Below, one piece after another: positions 1-11,530 of a DNA stretch of 64,000 nt (within the stretch, counting starts at the first letter, position 1; each line of letters begins with the position of its first letter). Both the position numbers and the translations under genes were made by a program. This DNA is from Diplosphaera chodatii (taxonomy: Eukaryota; Chlorophyta; Trebouxiophyceae; Prasiolales; Stichococcaceae): assembly GCA_032358165.1 (NCBI GenBank), contig JAALGY010000031.1, forward strand, positions 2,976,001 through 3,040,000, given 5' to 3'. Below the pieces are notes generated by a model. It was not told the DNA's origin and made no database searches. It worked only from the letters and a program-made list of their open reading frames with translations.

Positions 1-3000
1 GGGCTTCGGCAGCGGTGGAGCTGGGTGAGGCCTTCAGCGGAGACGACAGCCGGCAGCTGCGGCAGGCGCTGGCAACCTCGGCGCAGGAGGCGTTCGCCAG
101 GTACCATGCGGCGCAGCTGCAGCGGCTGCAGGCCGGGCTTGCCCGCGAGTCGTGGCGGCGCGCTGATGTCGACGCTTCAGGTACGACTTCTCCTGTCAAG
201 TTACTGTCGTCACCCACCCCAACTTATCGAGCCTCAAGCTGCCGATAGCTGCCAATCCACCTCAGCAGCGTCGCGCATTTTGCTGCAGGGCTGCCAGAAC
301 TGGGCTCGGTGCTGCAGCCGCCGCGCAGGGCTGACGCGTCTGGATGCGCGCCAGCGTTCGAGGAGCTGGCCGCTGCTGGCAACCCCTGGCGTCACAAGCA
401 GCCGCCTGGCAGCGCAGCGGCAGGTCCGGGCCAGGCCCCCGGTGGTCATGCAGCAGCAGCAGCAGTCATGCAAGGGGTCAAGTCCGTCAGCCCCGTGCCA
501 CACACGGTGCTGCAGAAGCTGGAAGCAAGCCAGCCTGGAGCACAGCAGCTCACCCGAGGGCAGGAAGCAGGCCAGAAACAGGTTAAGCTAGGAGCCAGTT
601 CGTCTGCTGAAGACACTGGTAGCATTGCCGCAGGGTGGGGCGGTGCGCAGCACAGCACGGCAGTGTCAGACGTGACAGCTAACAGCACAGGCAGCATCTC
701 CTATGCACTTGGGACATCACATGCGGGTAAGCAGCAGCAGCAGCAGCAGCAGCCGCTGCCGCCTCAAACAACGGTCCTGACGGCCACATCGATGCAGCTT
801 GCGCTACGGCTGCGCGACTACTGTGAGCTCATCAGGTCAGACGGACATCACACTATTGCATGTGCATCCTGGAGTCCCCGGCCTGCTAGATTCGCAATGT
901 AGCGCGTCTATTGCATATCCTGCTTGCAGCACACTTATGAATGTGCAAGCTGCCTCCATTGCAGGGTGCTGTCGCCGGCGCCATATGTGTTCGAGGGCTT
1001 GTGTGCGCTGTTCCAGTTGTTCCTGCTGCACACCTTCGCCGCGTTCTCAGGCGTGCGGATGGGCGCACTGCTCAACGACCAGCCACTGATCAGGGCAAGC
1101 CTGCACGGCACTGCCAGCACGACAACAGGGTTGCAACGTCATTCTTGTAATGTATGACAGCCTCTGGACCAGCCAGCACCATTGTGCGCTTGCTCCCAAC
1201 TCTGCAGTAGATGGCGTCACGATCGTTGTAGCATCACATCTTTCATTGGTCTGCAGGGGTCACCAGAGGATGCTGTGCCACAGCGGCTGAGGCGGCTGCT
1301 GACGAGCATCTGCGCCGCGCCCTGGCTGGAGCCGCTCCGCAGCACCTACGTGCAGGCAAGGACACCAGCTGCAAATGCCGCACCATGCACCAGTGTGTCT
1401 GCAGGGCGTCCGCTTGATGCTTGGCGCCAATTTTGGCGCAGTCTGAGCCTGCTCCCCGCACGTGCAGAGCAGCCGGATTTTCATGTCCTCACGGCCGACG
1501 GCAGAGGTTCCTGCCGCAGCCTGGCGCTGCCTGCGTCGGCATCTCTCTTCAGGGACTCGATCGCGGTGGCCAGCATCGATGCTGCGCTCCAGCGCATCAA
1601 GGTATTGTATTGTTCCTGTCAAAACACGTGGTGGACCATGCCCAGAATGCCGTGCATGAACAGCATGCTGTCTGTACATGCATACATATGAGCGCTGCAG
1701 CTCCTAAGCACAACACGCCTTTTGCAAGTAGCAAGTAGCTTGCCTGTCAGCAGGCAGAGATGCCGAGCATGAAGGGCTTCAGCAGCACCGGAAGTTTCTC
1801 AGCCGGCATGACGGGGAGGGAGGCGGACAGGCGGGCCACAGACGCCCAGTTCGTGGTGGACCGCTCAGCCAGGAGCGCCAGCGCAGCTGGTGATGAGGCT
1901 GCGCCCCAGCAGAGCCGCCAGACAGTGCAGGCTTCTGGTGCGCTGAGCAATTCTACTGGTTTTGTCGATGTAAGAATGACTCAGAACACGCAAGGCACAG
2001 CCTTTCATTCACAGAGTCCTTTGCCTCTTTGATTGTGCAGCATGGAGTTGCAGCTTTCCGTGGGCCGACTCTCTCGCATGCTTTCTGCAGTCGGCTGGAG
2101 CCTAGCGGAGTGCTGTGTTGCGGTGGGGGCGCTGGCGACGGTCACAGCGCTCCTGAGGCGTGCAAGACCAGCGCTGCCGCAGCTGCTGCTCGACACAAAC
2201 CCACAGGCCATCGACAAGTTCTTCACCCGCACAGTGGACGCTGCAGGTGTGCAGCACGCCCTGCACTGAAAACTTGAGTGAGGTATGCAACACACAGATG
2301 TATGCCCTGAACTCACGGGACCCAGCAAACATGTCTCTGCATCTTGCAGAGGATGTGCAGGATGCCATGCTGCGAGCCGCTGCCAGGGCTGCGCTGCACA
2401 TAGCTGGGCTGCCTGACTCCATTGCAGCAAGCGACTACAGCGTGACGGAGGTGTGGCACAGATGCAGAATGCCGCTGCACTGACAAGACGAATAGCCCAC
2501 TGCTGAAGACAGCACCCTGGGAGCATCCAGCTGGACTCTGCAGCAATACTTGGTGACTGTGCTTGGTGGTCCACGCACCCCTCGATGCAACCCCGTGAGA
2601 AATGATGCCCAGGTACCAGACGCCCCGTCAGCATGGGTTGGCGGAGCGACCTCGGAAGTTGCCGCCCTTGCCTCTTGCATCGGCGCTGCCAGCATCGTGT
2701 GCTCAGCTGCCATTGCTGCCAGGGTACACGGTGGTGACATCACGAGTATGTGTCGCAAGCTCCAGTGCCGCCACCAAGATGAACATCGACGAAGCTGCAT
2801 GGTGCATGCGCACATGACTCTGCTCACGCAGCACATGTGGTGTCGCAGGTATGGTTGCACGCTGCCGGGTACCTGGCAGAAGCGATTTTGGCGGGCTTTG
2901 TCAGGGTGCGGGCCAAGGGCACGGCCGCCTGCCGGGGCACAATGGCCGCGGACCTTGCAGAGGTGCTGAATATGAGATTCATGCCTGACTGAACATATGC

Positions 3001-3562
3001 AATTCTGCCGCAAGTTAGCAGCATATGCAGATGCAGCACTGGTGGCCGCCAAGTGCTTGGACATGCAGGTGTCGGTGGCATTGCGAGCGGCTGCACCAAA
3101 GGATGCCGCCACCGTTGGGTCGCTGAAGGGGCAGCTGCGCCTGGTGGACACCTGGATCAGGGTGAGGGGCGGGGCAGTCGTTGGCTCTGATGAGGCCTGT
3201 TTTCTGAAACAAAGTGGTTGCCAACCCCATCGAGCTCCGTGTCACTGAGATTGGCCAGCACGTGTGGACATGAGACACAACGTGCAGAGGGGCTGGCGGC
3301 AGTGCCAGCTGTCTGCTCCACCTGCATCCACGGTGCACCAGGGCAACTGACACCTGGCCACCGGTCATGTTCGCGCATGCAGGCGTTCTATATCGATACG
3401 GATGGCGAGCTGGTGCGCTGGGTGAGCATGCACCCGGAGTACGGTGCAGATTCGGCGGCGGCGCTGGCGCACAGCGTGGCAGACTACCGGGGTTTGCTGA
3501 AAGCCAAACGGGCGGCGCTGCTGGAGAAGGTCGCTGCTGCAGCTGCTAGCAGCGGCATGTAG
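1..3562 (+). CDS. VPS50: VPS50/syndetin, C-terminal part (left edge truncated)
   Basis: This is the C-terminal half of the VPS50 (syndetin, CCDC132) subunit of the endosome-associated EARP tethering complex, which returns endocytosed cargo to the cell surface. The family is recognisable from the segment ESWRRADV just before the first donor (position 180), the LRDYCELIR segment before 835, the AGYLAEAILAGFVRVRAKG exon (about 2850-2962) and the last exon FYIDTDGELVRWVSMHPEY (3383-3562). All match conserved stretches of the family in order. Phase-consistent exons are 1-180, 298-835, 965-1094, 1257-1355, 2041-2246, 2350-2450, about 3069-3161 and 3383-3562. The parts between 1356 and 1970 and around 2500-2720 are less certain. 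Exon 2 carries a Gln/Pro/Ser-rich insert with a pure CAG run (about 733-756, Q7) that is absent from animal homologues. The introns at 1095 and 1356 use GC donors. The start lies outside the window. Confidence 0.85.
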
Positions 3563-3746
3563 CTCATATTTGGCACCTGTGTCTATGGGTCCGACTATTC
3601 TGCACTCCAATCTGGCAGCGGCCAACCAGCAAGAAGTATTTTTGTCTTCTCTCCAATACAAGGGTGGTTGTGCGGCAGCTGCGTGCACAAAATGCCTCAG
3701 TCTAGCCCAGTGGTGTTACGGATGCACACCACTGCAGGTGAAGGTT

Positions 3747-3751
3747 TGTAA
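3747..3751 (+). terminator. Putative polyadenylation signal (TGTAA) of VPS50
   Basis: TGTAA lies 185 bases after the VPS50 stop. This pentamer is the usual poly(A) signal of chlorophyte nuclear genes. The assignment rests on motif and position only. Confidence 0.45.
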
Positions 3752-3985
3752 ACATCATTGCACACGCAGTAGCCTAAACCCTAGTAGTACATGAGCACAG
3801 TGCCTTGCACATGCACCTGCCTTCAAAGTGTGCACAATCACGCCAGCATTCGTTCACGAGTTCATCTGCGGAAAAGACCAGCGACTCACTGCATGTTGAA
3901 GAGTGGCTGGAATTAACGGCGGCATTTCGAGCAATCTGGCAAACGGGCATAGCACGCACAGCAGTTCCGCCTTTCAAGCCTGCAG

Positions 3986-4340
3986 ATGGCGCCCCGAAAG
4001 CGAAAGACATCACCTACACTGTTAGATGACGGGCAGCAGGCTTGCCTGGGCGGCTGTCAGGCGGGAGCGGCCCTGCGAGGGGGTGAGCTGCTGGGGCGCC
4101 GCATCAGCCTGCTGGCCGAGGACCACCTCTTCAGCACCGGAAGTGTGATCGACTGGGCCGCCCGCAAGGTGTGGCAACCTATGTTGTGGATCAGACACAA
4201 ATGGTGACTGGCGTATTAGGTGCATGCATGTCTGTTTGCGGCATACAGCCAAGTGTGCTGCCGCTGACAATATAAGAGAAGGGCACAGATGTGAACCATC
4301 ATGACAGCAATTGTTCATCATGTTGCCGTTCACCAGTATT

Positions 4341-4381
<41 letters not shown>

Positions 4382-5887
4382 CATCAGGCACCCAGGTCCA
4401 AGCACGTGACTGACAGCATGAGTGTACTGCATGCAGCGCATGCACATCATAACGCTGGAGGATGGCAGCGTGGTGCGCCTGGATCTGCGGCGTGAGACAT
4501 GGCGCCTGGTGCCAGATCAGCAGCCTGTAGTGTCTGCCTCAAAGCAGGTCGCACCTGACGAGGTGCGGAGAGCCACCAGATGGGTGCACTGCACACGCAG
4601 TCAGCATGCGCACTCCACATGCAGCCCCTGACCACCCGATAGCATGAGGGCATGCATGCACGACTTCACATTCATCACCGACAGTTGTCACAGTCGTCTG
4701 CAGAAACGTGTAGATTCCTACCAACTAGGGCTCGCCTGGCATGCAGGCTGACACAGCGTCCAGCAGCATGGTAGCACAGAACGAAGCATGCAAGGAGCCA
4801 GCGTGTGAGCCAGTTCGGTCAGAGCCGCACAGGGCAATTGACCTGACATCGCCAGAGGTCCACCGCGAAGCACAGAAGCAGGTGCAGCATGTATGACGGA
4901 GATGTTCAAGATTGAGAGTGCATGCCCGTGTGTCGACGATATATGCAAGAAAGCACATTATGTACATTTGACGCACACGCGATGGCGCAGGAGATGAATG
5001 CAGACATGCAGTACTGCAAGCGCTGCCGCTCCAGCAAGCCGAGCGCTGCCTTTGCCGAGGGCTACCTGCAGTGCAACGCATGCAGGACCAAGCAGCGACA
5101 GCGCAGCAAGGTGAGATGCCACTCGTCCACAAGATGAAGGTCCCAAGCTGCTTCAAGTGGAAATGGTTGCCTAGCAGACTCCAGCAAAGTGCTGCAGGTG
5201 CGGATGTCATTGTGGTGTTGACATGACGGGCACTGCTTCATGCATGCAGTTTCTGGTGCCAGACCGAAGCTCGGCGGCGGGGCGCTCGCGTGGCACTACA
5301 GCTGTGCAGGTATGGCCACTGCATGTCTCCAGTTTCACAAATGGCATTGCACCATCGCCTGTTATGGAATGCAAGCTAGCTCAAGCTGACCGCTTCTGCG
5401 TCGCACTGCAGCCCGGCGTCGATGAGAACCGGACCCCAGTCACGCCTGCACCCCGCCGCATCCTGCGCTCTAATGTGCGCCTTCTGCTGTTCCTGCTGAG
5501 CAGGCAACACTTTGGTCCTCAACATGACTGCAGCTTCTTTCGCTGGGAAACGTGGCACCCTGCAACGCAATCAACAAGGCCAAAGTCTGTGTGCATGTAA
5601 TGCAGGCGGGTCTACACAGCCTCGCAGATGCCGCCATCAGCGGCAGCCCCATCGCTGCGCAGCCCCCGCCATCTAGGGTGCCAACTGCAGCGCATGCTGG
5701 CCCACCACAGCAGCGGCCTCCGGTGCAGACGCTCGCAGCGCCGCCTGCCGTGCAGCGCGCGGTGTTGCAGGTGCAGCCGCTGCCGCTGCAGCTGTTGCCA
5801 GAGCAGACGCTGCAGACGACACCTCCGGCTGGCAGCACCCTGCCGCCTGCCTGCAAGCGCCAGCGCACCGGGAGTGCGCCTTCTTGA
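3986..5887 (+). CDS. Tudor-like domain protein with a Cys4 finger
   Basis: Six phase-0 exons fit: 3986-4168, 4437-4547 (or ending at 4526), 4991-5110, 5250-5309, 5412-5474 and 5606-5887. They give about 272 residues. The protein opens with a basic MAPRKRK stretch. Residues about 30-95 resemble the plant Tudor/PWWP-type beta-barrel: a GGELLGRRISLLAEDH strand pair, then HIITLEDGSVVRLDL and ETWRLV, the usual pattern of a chromatin-reader module. Exon 3 holds two CxxC pairs (YCKRCR ... QCNACR) about 14 residues apart, which looks like a small zinc finger. The C-terminus is Pro/Gln/Val-rich and low complexity and ends in a basic KRQR patch. A nuclear, chromatin-associated role is inferred from domain type only. 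I cannot name an orthologue. Intron 1 carries a long AGC repeat. Confidence 0.6.
4341..4381 (+). repeat. (AGC)n trinucleotide microsatellite in an intron
   Basis: About 13 uninterrupted AGC units lie in intron 1 of the Tudor-like gene, ending roughly 55 bases before the 3' splice site at 4436. The run holds many CAG triplets, hence potential cryptic acceptors, close to the true one. Confidence 0.9.
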
Positions 5888-5935
5888 ACTCTTAGGACGA
5901 TCTCAGTGCCTTCTGCAGAGCCCCACAACGTGCTG

Positions 5936-6512
5936 ATGAATCCAGGTAGATTCGCTGGTGTCACAACAACCTTGATGTGCAGGCCAGCGGCAGCCAGAGG
6001 AGGATGGCCTGCCGCTGCAGCTGGCACTGCCATTGCGCAGCATCGCCTTTAGCGGCCCCAACTATCAGGTGGCAACCCAATGGTTGCGATGCAGCATCCG
6101 CACCACATAGCGGCAGGCCCCTTGGCGCTTGCTTTGCTGAGTGTACCAAATGTGCAGGCGTTCAACATCACCGTCCTGATCGCTTGGATATTGCAGGTGT
6201 GCCGGAACAGCTCTGCAGATGGCACTGTGCAGGCAGTGGAGCTGTATGTGCAGCTGTCGCCCAACTTCTCAATGAGCGACCTGGCCTTGTTGGTCGGCAA
6301 CAACCACATCGAGATCACGGAAAAGGTGCCAGTCAAAGGACCGTTTGCCAGACACTGGCTGCCATTCGATACACAAGAGTTGGCCATCACTTCAGGTGCT
6401 GCCCACTGTGGAATGCAACACAAGCCCTGAAACCCTGACACATGATGCAGGTGCCAGTCTTCAACCGCCACCTGCGTGCTGTGCCGCAGCCGGAAGATAC
6501 CCCACCTGCTGA
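5936..6512 (+). CDS. Small hypothetical protein, five-exon model
   Basis: I do not recognise this gene. A start at 5936 with a 10-base first coding exon (5936-5945) joins in phase to 5983-6068, 6158-6172, 6197-6395 and 6451-6512, giving about 123 residues. The best-supported part is 6197-6395, an open exon encoding AVELYVQLSPNFSMSDLALL followed by a HWLPFDTQELAIT segment, with amphipathic strand-like character. There are three N-x-S/T sites (NIT, NSS, NFS) but no signal peptide or membrane segment. The gene starts only 49 bases after the stop of the Tudor-like gene on the same strand. It could instead be an alternative 3' part of that gene, or continue past 6512: another open stretch, VTPGGTLYVCLRTS, ends at about 6800. 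Confidence 0.4.
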
Positions 6513-7375
6513 GCTGGCAGCTACGAACAGCACCGTCATTGGTGAGCACAGCACCTCCTGTAGATCCGCTCGGCGATGGATGCCGCACATGCATTGTATC
6601 AGCGCCACTGCTGTGAAGTGTCACTAATGAGCAGCTTTTCCATGCTGGTCCCAGGCAGTGTGAAAGCGACGAGTGGCTTGCTGGTTTGGTGCAGGACTGC
6701 CCTGGGCGCTCGACCTTGGGAAGTGCGCTGCTGAGCAGGCATGCCAGGTCACGCCAGGAGGCACGCTGTACGTGTGCCTGCGCACCTCTGCCAACGGCGG
6801 CTGATATGCGAACTGTACTCAGTGAACATATCTCTGCAGCGGAGACCAGCTACTGGGGCAGTGTGCAACGCTGCAGCCAATGAGACATGCCGCAGAGTTT
6901 GGCAGCGGCCGACACACCAGCGACGGGACGTTTGCATATGCCTCATGCTGATCAACACCGCCATCACTTTGGAACAAGACCACAGAAACTGAGCCATTTC
7001 TGTCACGTTTTCACATAGGCTTATGTACGTACCGACGATCCTTCAGGAGCAGCACATGCACCGCATCAGATTTGAGAGCTGGTGCACACCCGCCCCTGCG
7101 CTTCCACTTGCCATTATTGCCTTTCACTCTCAGCATCAAGCATCCAGCTGTCGATTCCAGGTCATAGCATCGGACCTGCCACTTCAATCTCCCTGGAGCC
7201 TTGGAATCCTTGGACCCATCCGGCCAGCACACAAAGTCACCAGCTCTGTCATGAACACATTCTCATTGTCTCCTTTCCGCGCACACCTGTCGAAACCCAG
7301 CTTTCCTGCTGGCCAACGCAAGGATCACCTGATAGTGATCTGTGCACCGTAAAACAAACGTACAAAGCCTGCAGA
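6513..7375. other. Intergenic / uncertain exons
   Basis: No confident gene. A short open segment that ends at about 6800 could be a further exon of the unknown upstream gene. The last 200 bases before 7376 are probably promoter and 5' UTR of the silk-like gene. Confidence 0.5.
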
Positions 7376-10151
7376 ATGAAGGCCGCCACGGCTCTGCTGC
7401 TCCTTGTCACCTTGGCGGTCTGGGCGACGTCCGCCGGCGCGTGGAGCGTTCATGAAGGTATGCACGTTTGTGTCACAGCGACGAATGACCTGCTGGGTGG
7501 TGTCGAGCCACTCGAGCGAAGGGTTCGGTAAGTGCCGCCGCATTTTCCGCTGGGTACATTCGTGCATGTTTGGCTGGTCACACGGCCGCCTTGCCCACCA
7601 TCGACCCTTACATATAGAGCAACATGCATAATTTGATATGTAAGTCACTTCAGAACTTAGATCAGTCATGGTCTATGTCGCCGCCCTGTCGTGAAGCTCC
7701 TTGATCGAAACCCACGTGGCATCGACGAACGATGCGTGCCTTGAGCTGGTCTTTTGGCTTTATTTGGCGATCTTTATTTGATGATGCAGCAAAGACCAGT
7801 CTGCCAGAGCACGTCGTGATCTGCGTGATCCAACCATATGCAACTTTCGGTCGGCCTGCTAGCTCGTGCTGGATCTGCGTCGGACCGCGCATTGCAACCC
7901 AGCACTGCGTTGCAGCTCAGCATGTTCATTGCAGAGCATTTTGCAGCATCCAGAACCAGGCCAGCCGTCATGACTAGGATGAATGTTCCCTTCATGCTGC
8001 GCAGAGTACACCGGTGATGATGCCACTGCCGCCAGCGGGCGTTCGCTGCTGGGCGGCTTCCATGCGTTCCGGGCTCCAAGGCACCGCGGCAACAGCAACA
8101 CCGCCGTGAAACAGGCTCAGAAGGCCAAGCAGGCGGCGGTGGCGGCTGTAGCGGCGGCGTCGTCCGTCGGCTGCCCCGACGCTGGTTCCGCGGCCGCGTC
8201 CGCTGCCGCAGCTGGTATGGACGGCAGATGACACTGCGATGTGCACATCAGGGTGCTGTGGGCGAGCTGTCCAAAGCTGTCCAAAAAACATCAGCTATTT
8301 TAGAACAGCCAATGATAGTGCCGAGATTATCAACCCAAAAAAATGTGCTCCTTGCATTCCAGGTGGCTCTGCGTCATCTTCGGCTGCCGCTAGCTCCGCA
8401 GGAGGTGTGCTGTGCATGTCATCAGCCAAGCTGGCACTGTCAGTAAAGGCAAACTCGTGGTGTTGACTGCGGTCTCTGCTCGGCAGGCTTGCTGCCACCT
8501 CCAGCATTTGGGACCACAAGAGGCTGCATGGATTCGTACAAGTGTCATGGGTGGAACTGCTTGTTTGTTTTGCACCTGCACAGGAGGCTCTTCGAGCGCT
8601 GCAGCATCTGCCGCCTCTGCAGCTGGCAATGCCGCCTCGGCAGCAGCAAGCGCAGCGTCCTCAGGCAACGGCGCAGTTGCTGCCAGCGCCGCCGCCGCTG
8701 CGAGCAAGAACGCCGCTGCCGCTGCGTCTGCAGCTGCTGGCGGAGGTGTGTGCCCTTCCAAGGATATGCTTTGATTGATCGGCAGCTGGTGCTTATGTTT
8801 TCGATACTCTCGAGCGTGTTGCCAAAGGACATCATACTTTCAGCAAGGTGTGGCATTTGCAATCGCTGAAGTGTTGCTTATCATCGGCACAGCGAGGGCG
8901 GGTTTGTCAGCTTTAGGCACATTTCGCAGTGTATGTGCATGACGCCTGAAAAGGTGCGCACGCACCTTTACCTGCACAGGTCCTCACGAAAACGTGCCCA
9001 CAGACTGCGTGTCCACTTCATGCAGGCGCCGCTGGCGCCGCCGCAGCAGCATCCGTGGCGTCTGATGTGGCGGCGGCTGCGGCGTCTGCCGCCGCCTCGG
9101 CCACCGGCTCGGGCTGCTCCTCATCGGCGGCCGCCACCGCCGCCGCCACGGGCAAGGTCGCCGCCTCGGCCGCCGCCGCAGCGTCCGCTGCAAGCCGCCA
9201 GCCAGTGGGCTGTTCCATTCCATCTTGTGCTCACGCTGCTGCCCGATCCAGCGTGCACTGCATTCTCAAACCCCCGCCCTGCGCTGAGCGCTGCGCTTGC
9301 ACTGCTGCAGGCGTCCCCTGCTGCGGGTGGTGCCGCTGGTGGGCGTTTCTTCTCACTCTCTGCAGTGTCATGATCAGATTGTTGACTGCAAGCACCTGTC
9401 TTCGCTGACCACACCACAGCAAGTACGCCCATGCTGACCACTCTGCAATGCGTGCTGTGCTCCCACACAGCGTCTGCCGCTGCGGCCACCGCAGCGTCGG
9501 CGGCGTCAAGCGCCGCTGCTTCCGCGGCGGCGGCCTCCAGCGCTGCCACATCCGGCAACGCCGCCGCTGCAAGCTCTGCCGCGAGCGCGGCCGGCGGCGC
9601 CGCCTCAAGCGCCGCGGTTCGTGCACCTGACCTGCACACCAAGTCGGGCTGATGTCATCGATGGTGTTGGGTCGTCACGGCATCGTGAGGCGTTCCATTG
9701 TCCTGCAGCAGTCAGATCACGAGTGCAACGTGTTTGCTTGCTGCCTCGCGCCCACTCGTGCTCTGCTTGGCCCCACAGAGCGCTGCGTCATCCGCTGGTG
9801 GTGGAAGTGCTGCCTCCTCTGGTGTGCTTATGCCCCTCAACATGCACCACGTGCTGATTGCCGTGCAACACGTGTGAACACATGCACTGCAGCAGCGTAG
9901 ATTTGATGACATCACACGCAAACTATCCTGGTTCGTAAAATGCAGCGGCTGCAGCCAGTGGCGGCGGCAGTGGCTCGGCTGCCGCATCGTCTGCTGCCGC
10001 CTCCGGGGGCAGCGGCCCAAAGCCGACGCCCAAGCCGACTCCGAAGCCCACCCCCAAGCCGACGCCCAAGCCGATGCCCGCGCCCGTGCCGGTGCCGGCA
10101 ACAGTGGGCGGCTCCGCCGCCTCTGGCTCGGCTGCCGCCGCTGGCCGCTAG
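7376..10151 (+). CDS. Secreted silk-like Ala/Ser-rich modular protein
   Basis: Exon 1 (7376-7457) encodes a clear signal peptide: MKAATALLLLVTLAVWATSA, then GAWS. The following exons are 8005-8214, 8363-8404, 8584-8745, 9025 to about 9210, 9471-9616, 9779-9821 and 9946-10151, mostly joined in phase 1. One join between 9210 and 9471 is unresolved, and a small exon near 9311 is possible. After a short basic stretch (KQAQKAKQ), almost every codon is Ala, Ser or Gly, as runs such as SAAASAASAAGNAASAAASA. The last exon adds a fivefold Pro-Lys-Pro-Thr repeat (about 10014-10077), then PAPVPVPATVGG and an Ala/Ser/Gly end. The composition resembles fibroin or spidroin polyalanine blocks and algal wall proteins, and the (PTPK)n tract could be hydroxylated and glycosylated. 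Only a few Cys are present. The family is unknown. A role in extracellular matrix or adhesion is inferred. Confidence 0.7.
10014..10077 (+). repeat. Tandem Pro-Lys-Pro-Thr coding repeat
   Basis: Five consecutive copies of a 12-base unit (CCNAAGCCNACN variants) encode PKPT repeats in the last exon of the silk-like gene. Synonymous differences between copies show that the protein repeat, not only the DNA, has been kept. Confidence 0.85.
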
Positions 10152-11100
10152 TCTGCTCTCACTGTGCAGAAGAAACCTTCCAGACACACAAGCCTCCCGA
10201 CACAGTACTGCGTATAGCCTTGTAGGCAGAACACATTAAAACACTACACCAGCGCTCAGGAGACCCAATGGCACTTGTCAGACTGCTTCCCAGCACGGCG
10301 CCGCGTAATCGCACCAGACACTGACATCCATTAGTTGGTGATGCAGGACTGCAGTTAATTTCACCTTGCTGTTGACAGTACAGACGCAGCTGCGGTAGAT
10401 GCTAGGCGGTCACATGCCCTGTGATCCATATGCACACCGTCACGCTTGTTGCAGTTGATGCCGCCAGTTCATTCACAGCTTTTACAGACGCATATACTGC
10501 CTACTTACTAATACCGCAAGGGCATGGGATCGATCTTTGGATGCGGCAACCTCACACACATGCTGCGCTACACTCTCATCAATCACCTCCAATGAACCTG
10601 GGCGATGATGCACTCCCAGCAACAAGTTCGCTGCACTGGCAGATAGGGCGTCACAGTGTCGCGCCGCTGCAAGCATCACTATTGACATAGAGGCAGGCTC
10701 CAAATGCTGACAACTGGGGCCCAAACAATGCTGATGCAGGTAGGGTCCTCTTGCCATGCTGCTGGCCGCTCAGACGTTGCCAAGGTGCCTCCTCACAAAA
10801 TGTGGCCCCCATACTTGGCGGTTGCTGTAGTGCCGGGACACACGGCATCCAGGTTGCCGGCATTGGATGTGGTCAGTTCACGGCTGCCCGCTGCATTGCA
10901 GCACGCTTTTACAGCCTGACGGCCTGCCAGTGGTGTGGTCCACATGGACCTCCTGTCGTCTGCCGCCACAAAGCACACCGGCCGCTGTCGCCACCGCTGC
11001 TGCCGCGTCACGCAACATGATGGGGGCGGCTTGCTGCATGCGTGGTCCACCGGCACTCTGCGTCCACATGCTCTGGCACGACCTCCCATACCGATCACTG
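10152..11100. other. Convergent intergenic region
   Basis: This lies between the 3' ends of the silk-like gene (+) and PurU (-). I see 3' UTR-like sequence and no supportable gene. Confidence 0.6.
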
Positions 11101-11104
11101 CCGC

Positions 11105-11530
11105 CGCGTCTGCCGCCGTCACCGCCGCCGCCGCTGGCGCTGCGGCCGCGTCACCCGAACACGACGGTGCGGTTGCTGCCGGCGTCCACCAGCAACAATA
11201 TTGCATCCTACTGGGCGGCGCCCCAGAGCTTTTGCTGCTGCCGCTCCGCCGCTGGCGCCGCGGCCGCGTCACTCGGACACAACGGCGCGGTTGCTGCCGG
11301 CATTTACTAGGAACCCTATTCCATCCTGCTGGGCAACGCCTCAAACCTCTTGCTGCTGCCGTCTCCACCGCTGGTGCCGCGGCCGCGTCACTTGGACACG
11401 ACGGTGCGGTTGCTGCCGGCATTCACTAGGAACCCTATTCCCTCCTGCTGGGCAACGCCTCAAACTTCTTGCTGCTGCCGCCGCTGCCGCTGGCGCCGCG
11501 GCCGCGTCACTCGAACACCACGGTGCGGTT
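11105..11530 (-). repeat. 119-bp tandem array derived from the PurU 3' end
   Basis: Four head-to-tail copies can be aligned. The shared block GCGGCCGCGTCAC falls near 11141, 11259, 11378 and 11499, a spacing of about 118-119 bases. On the minus strand every copy reads Asn-Arg-Thr/Ala-Val-Val-x-x-stop, the last codons of PurU. The copy at 11507 is the functional end of the gene. The three downstream copies lie in its 3' flank. The units also share a CTGCTGGGCA(A)CGCC segment and a GCTGCTGCCG segment. Confidence 0.85.

Noticed and set aside
10793..11422. 209-codon minus-strand ORF across the tandem array
   Set aside because: It is a by-product of the 119-bp repeats read out of the PurU frame, with no start context or homology.
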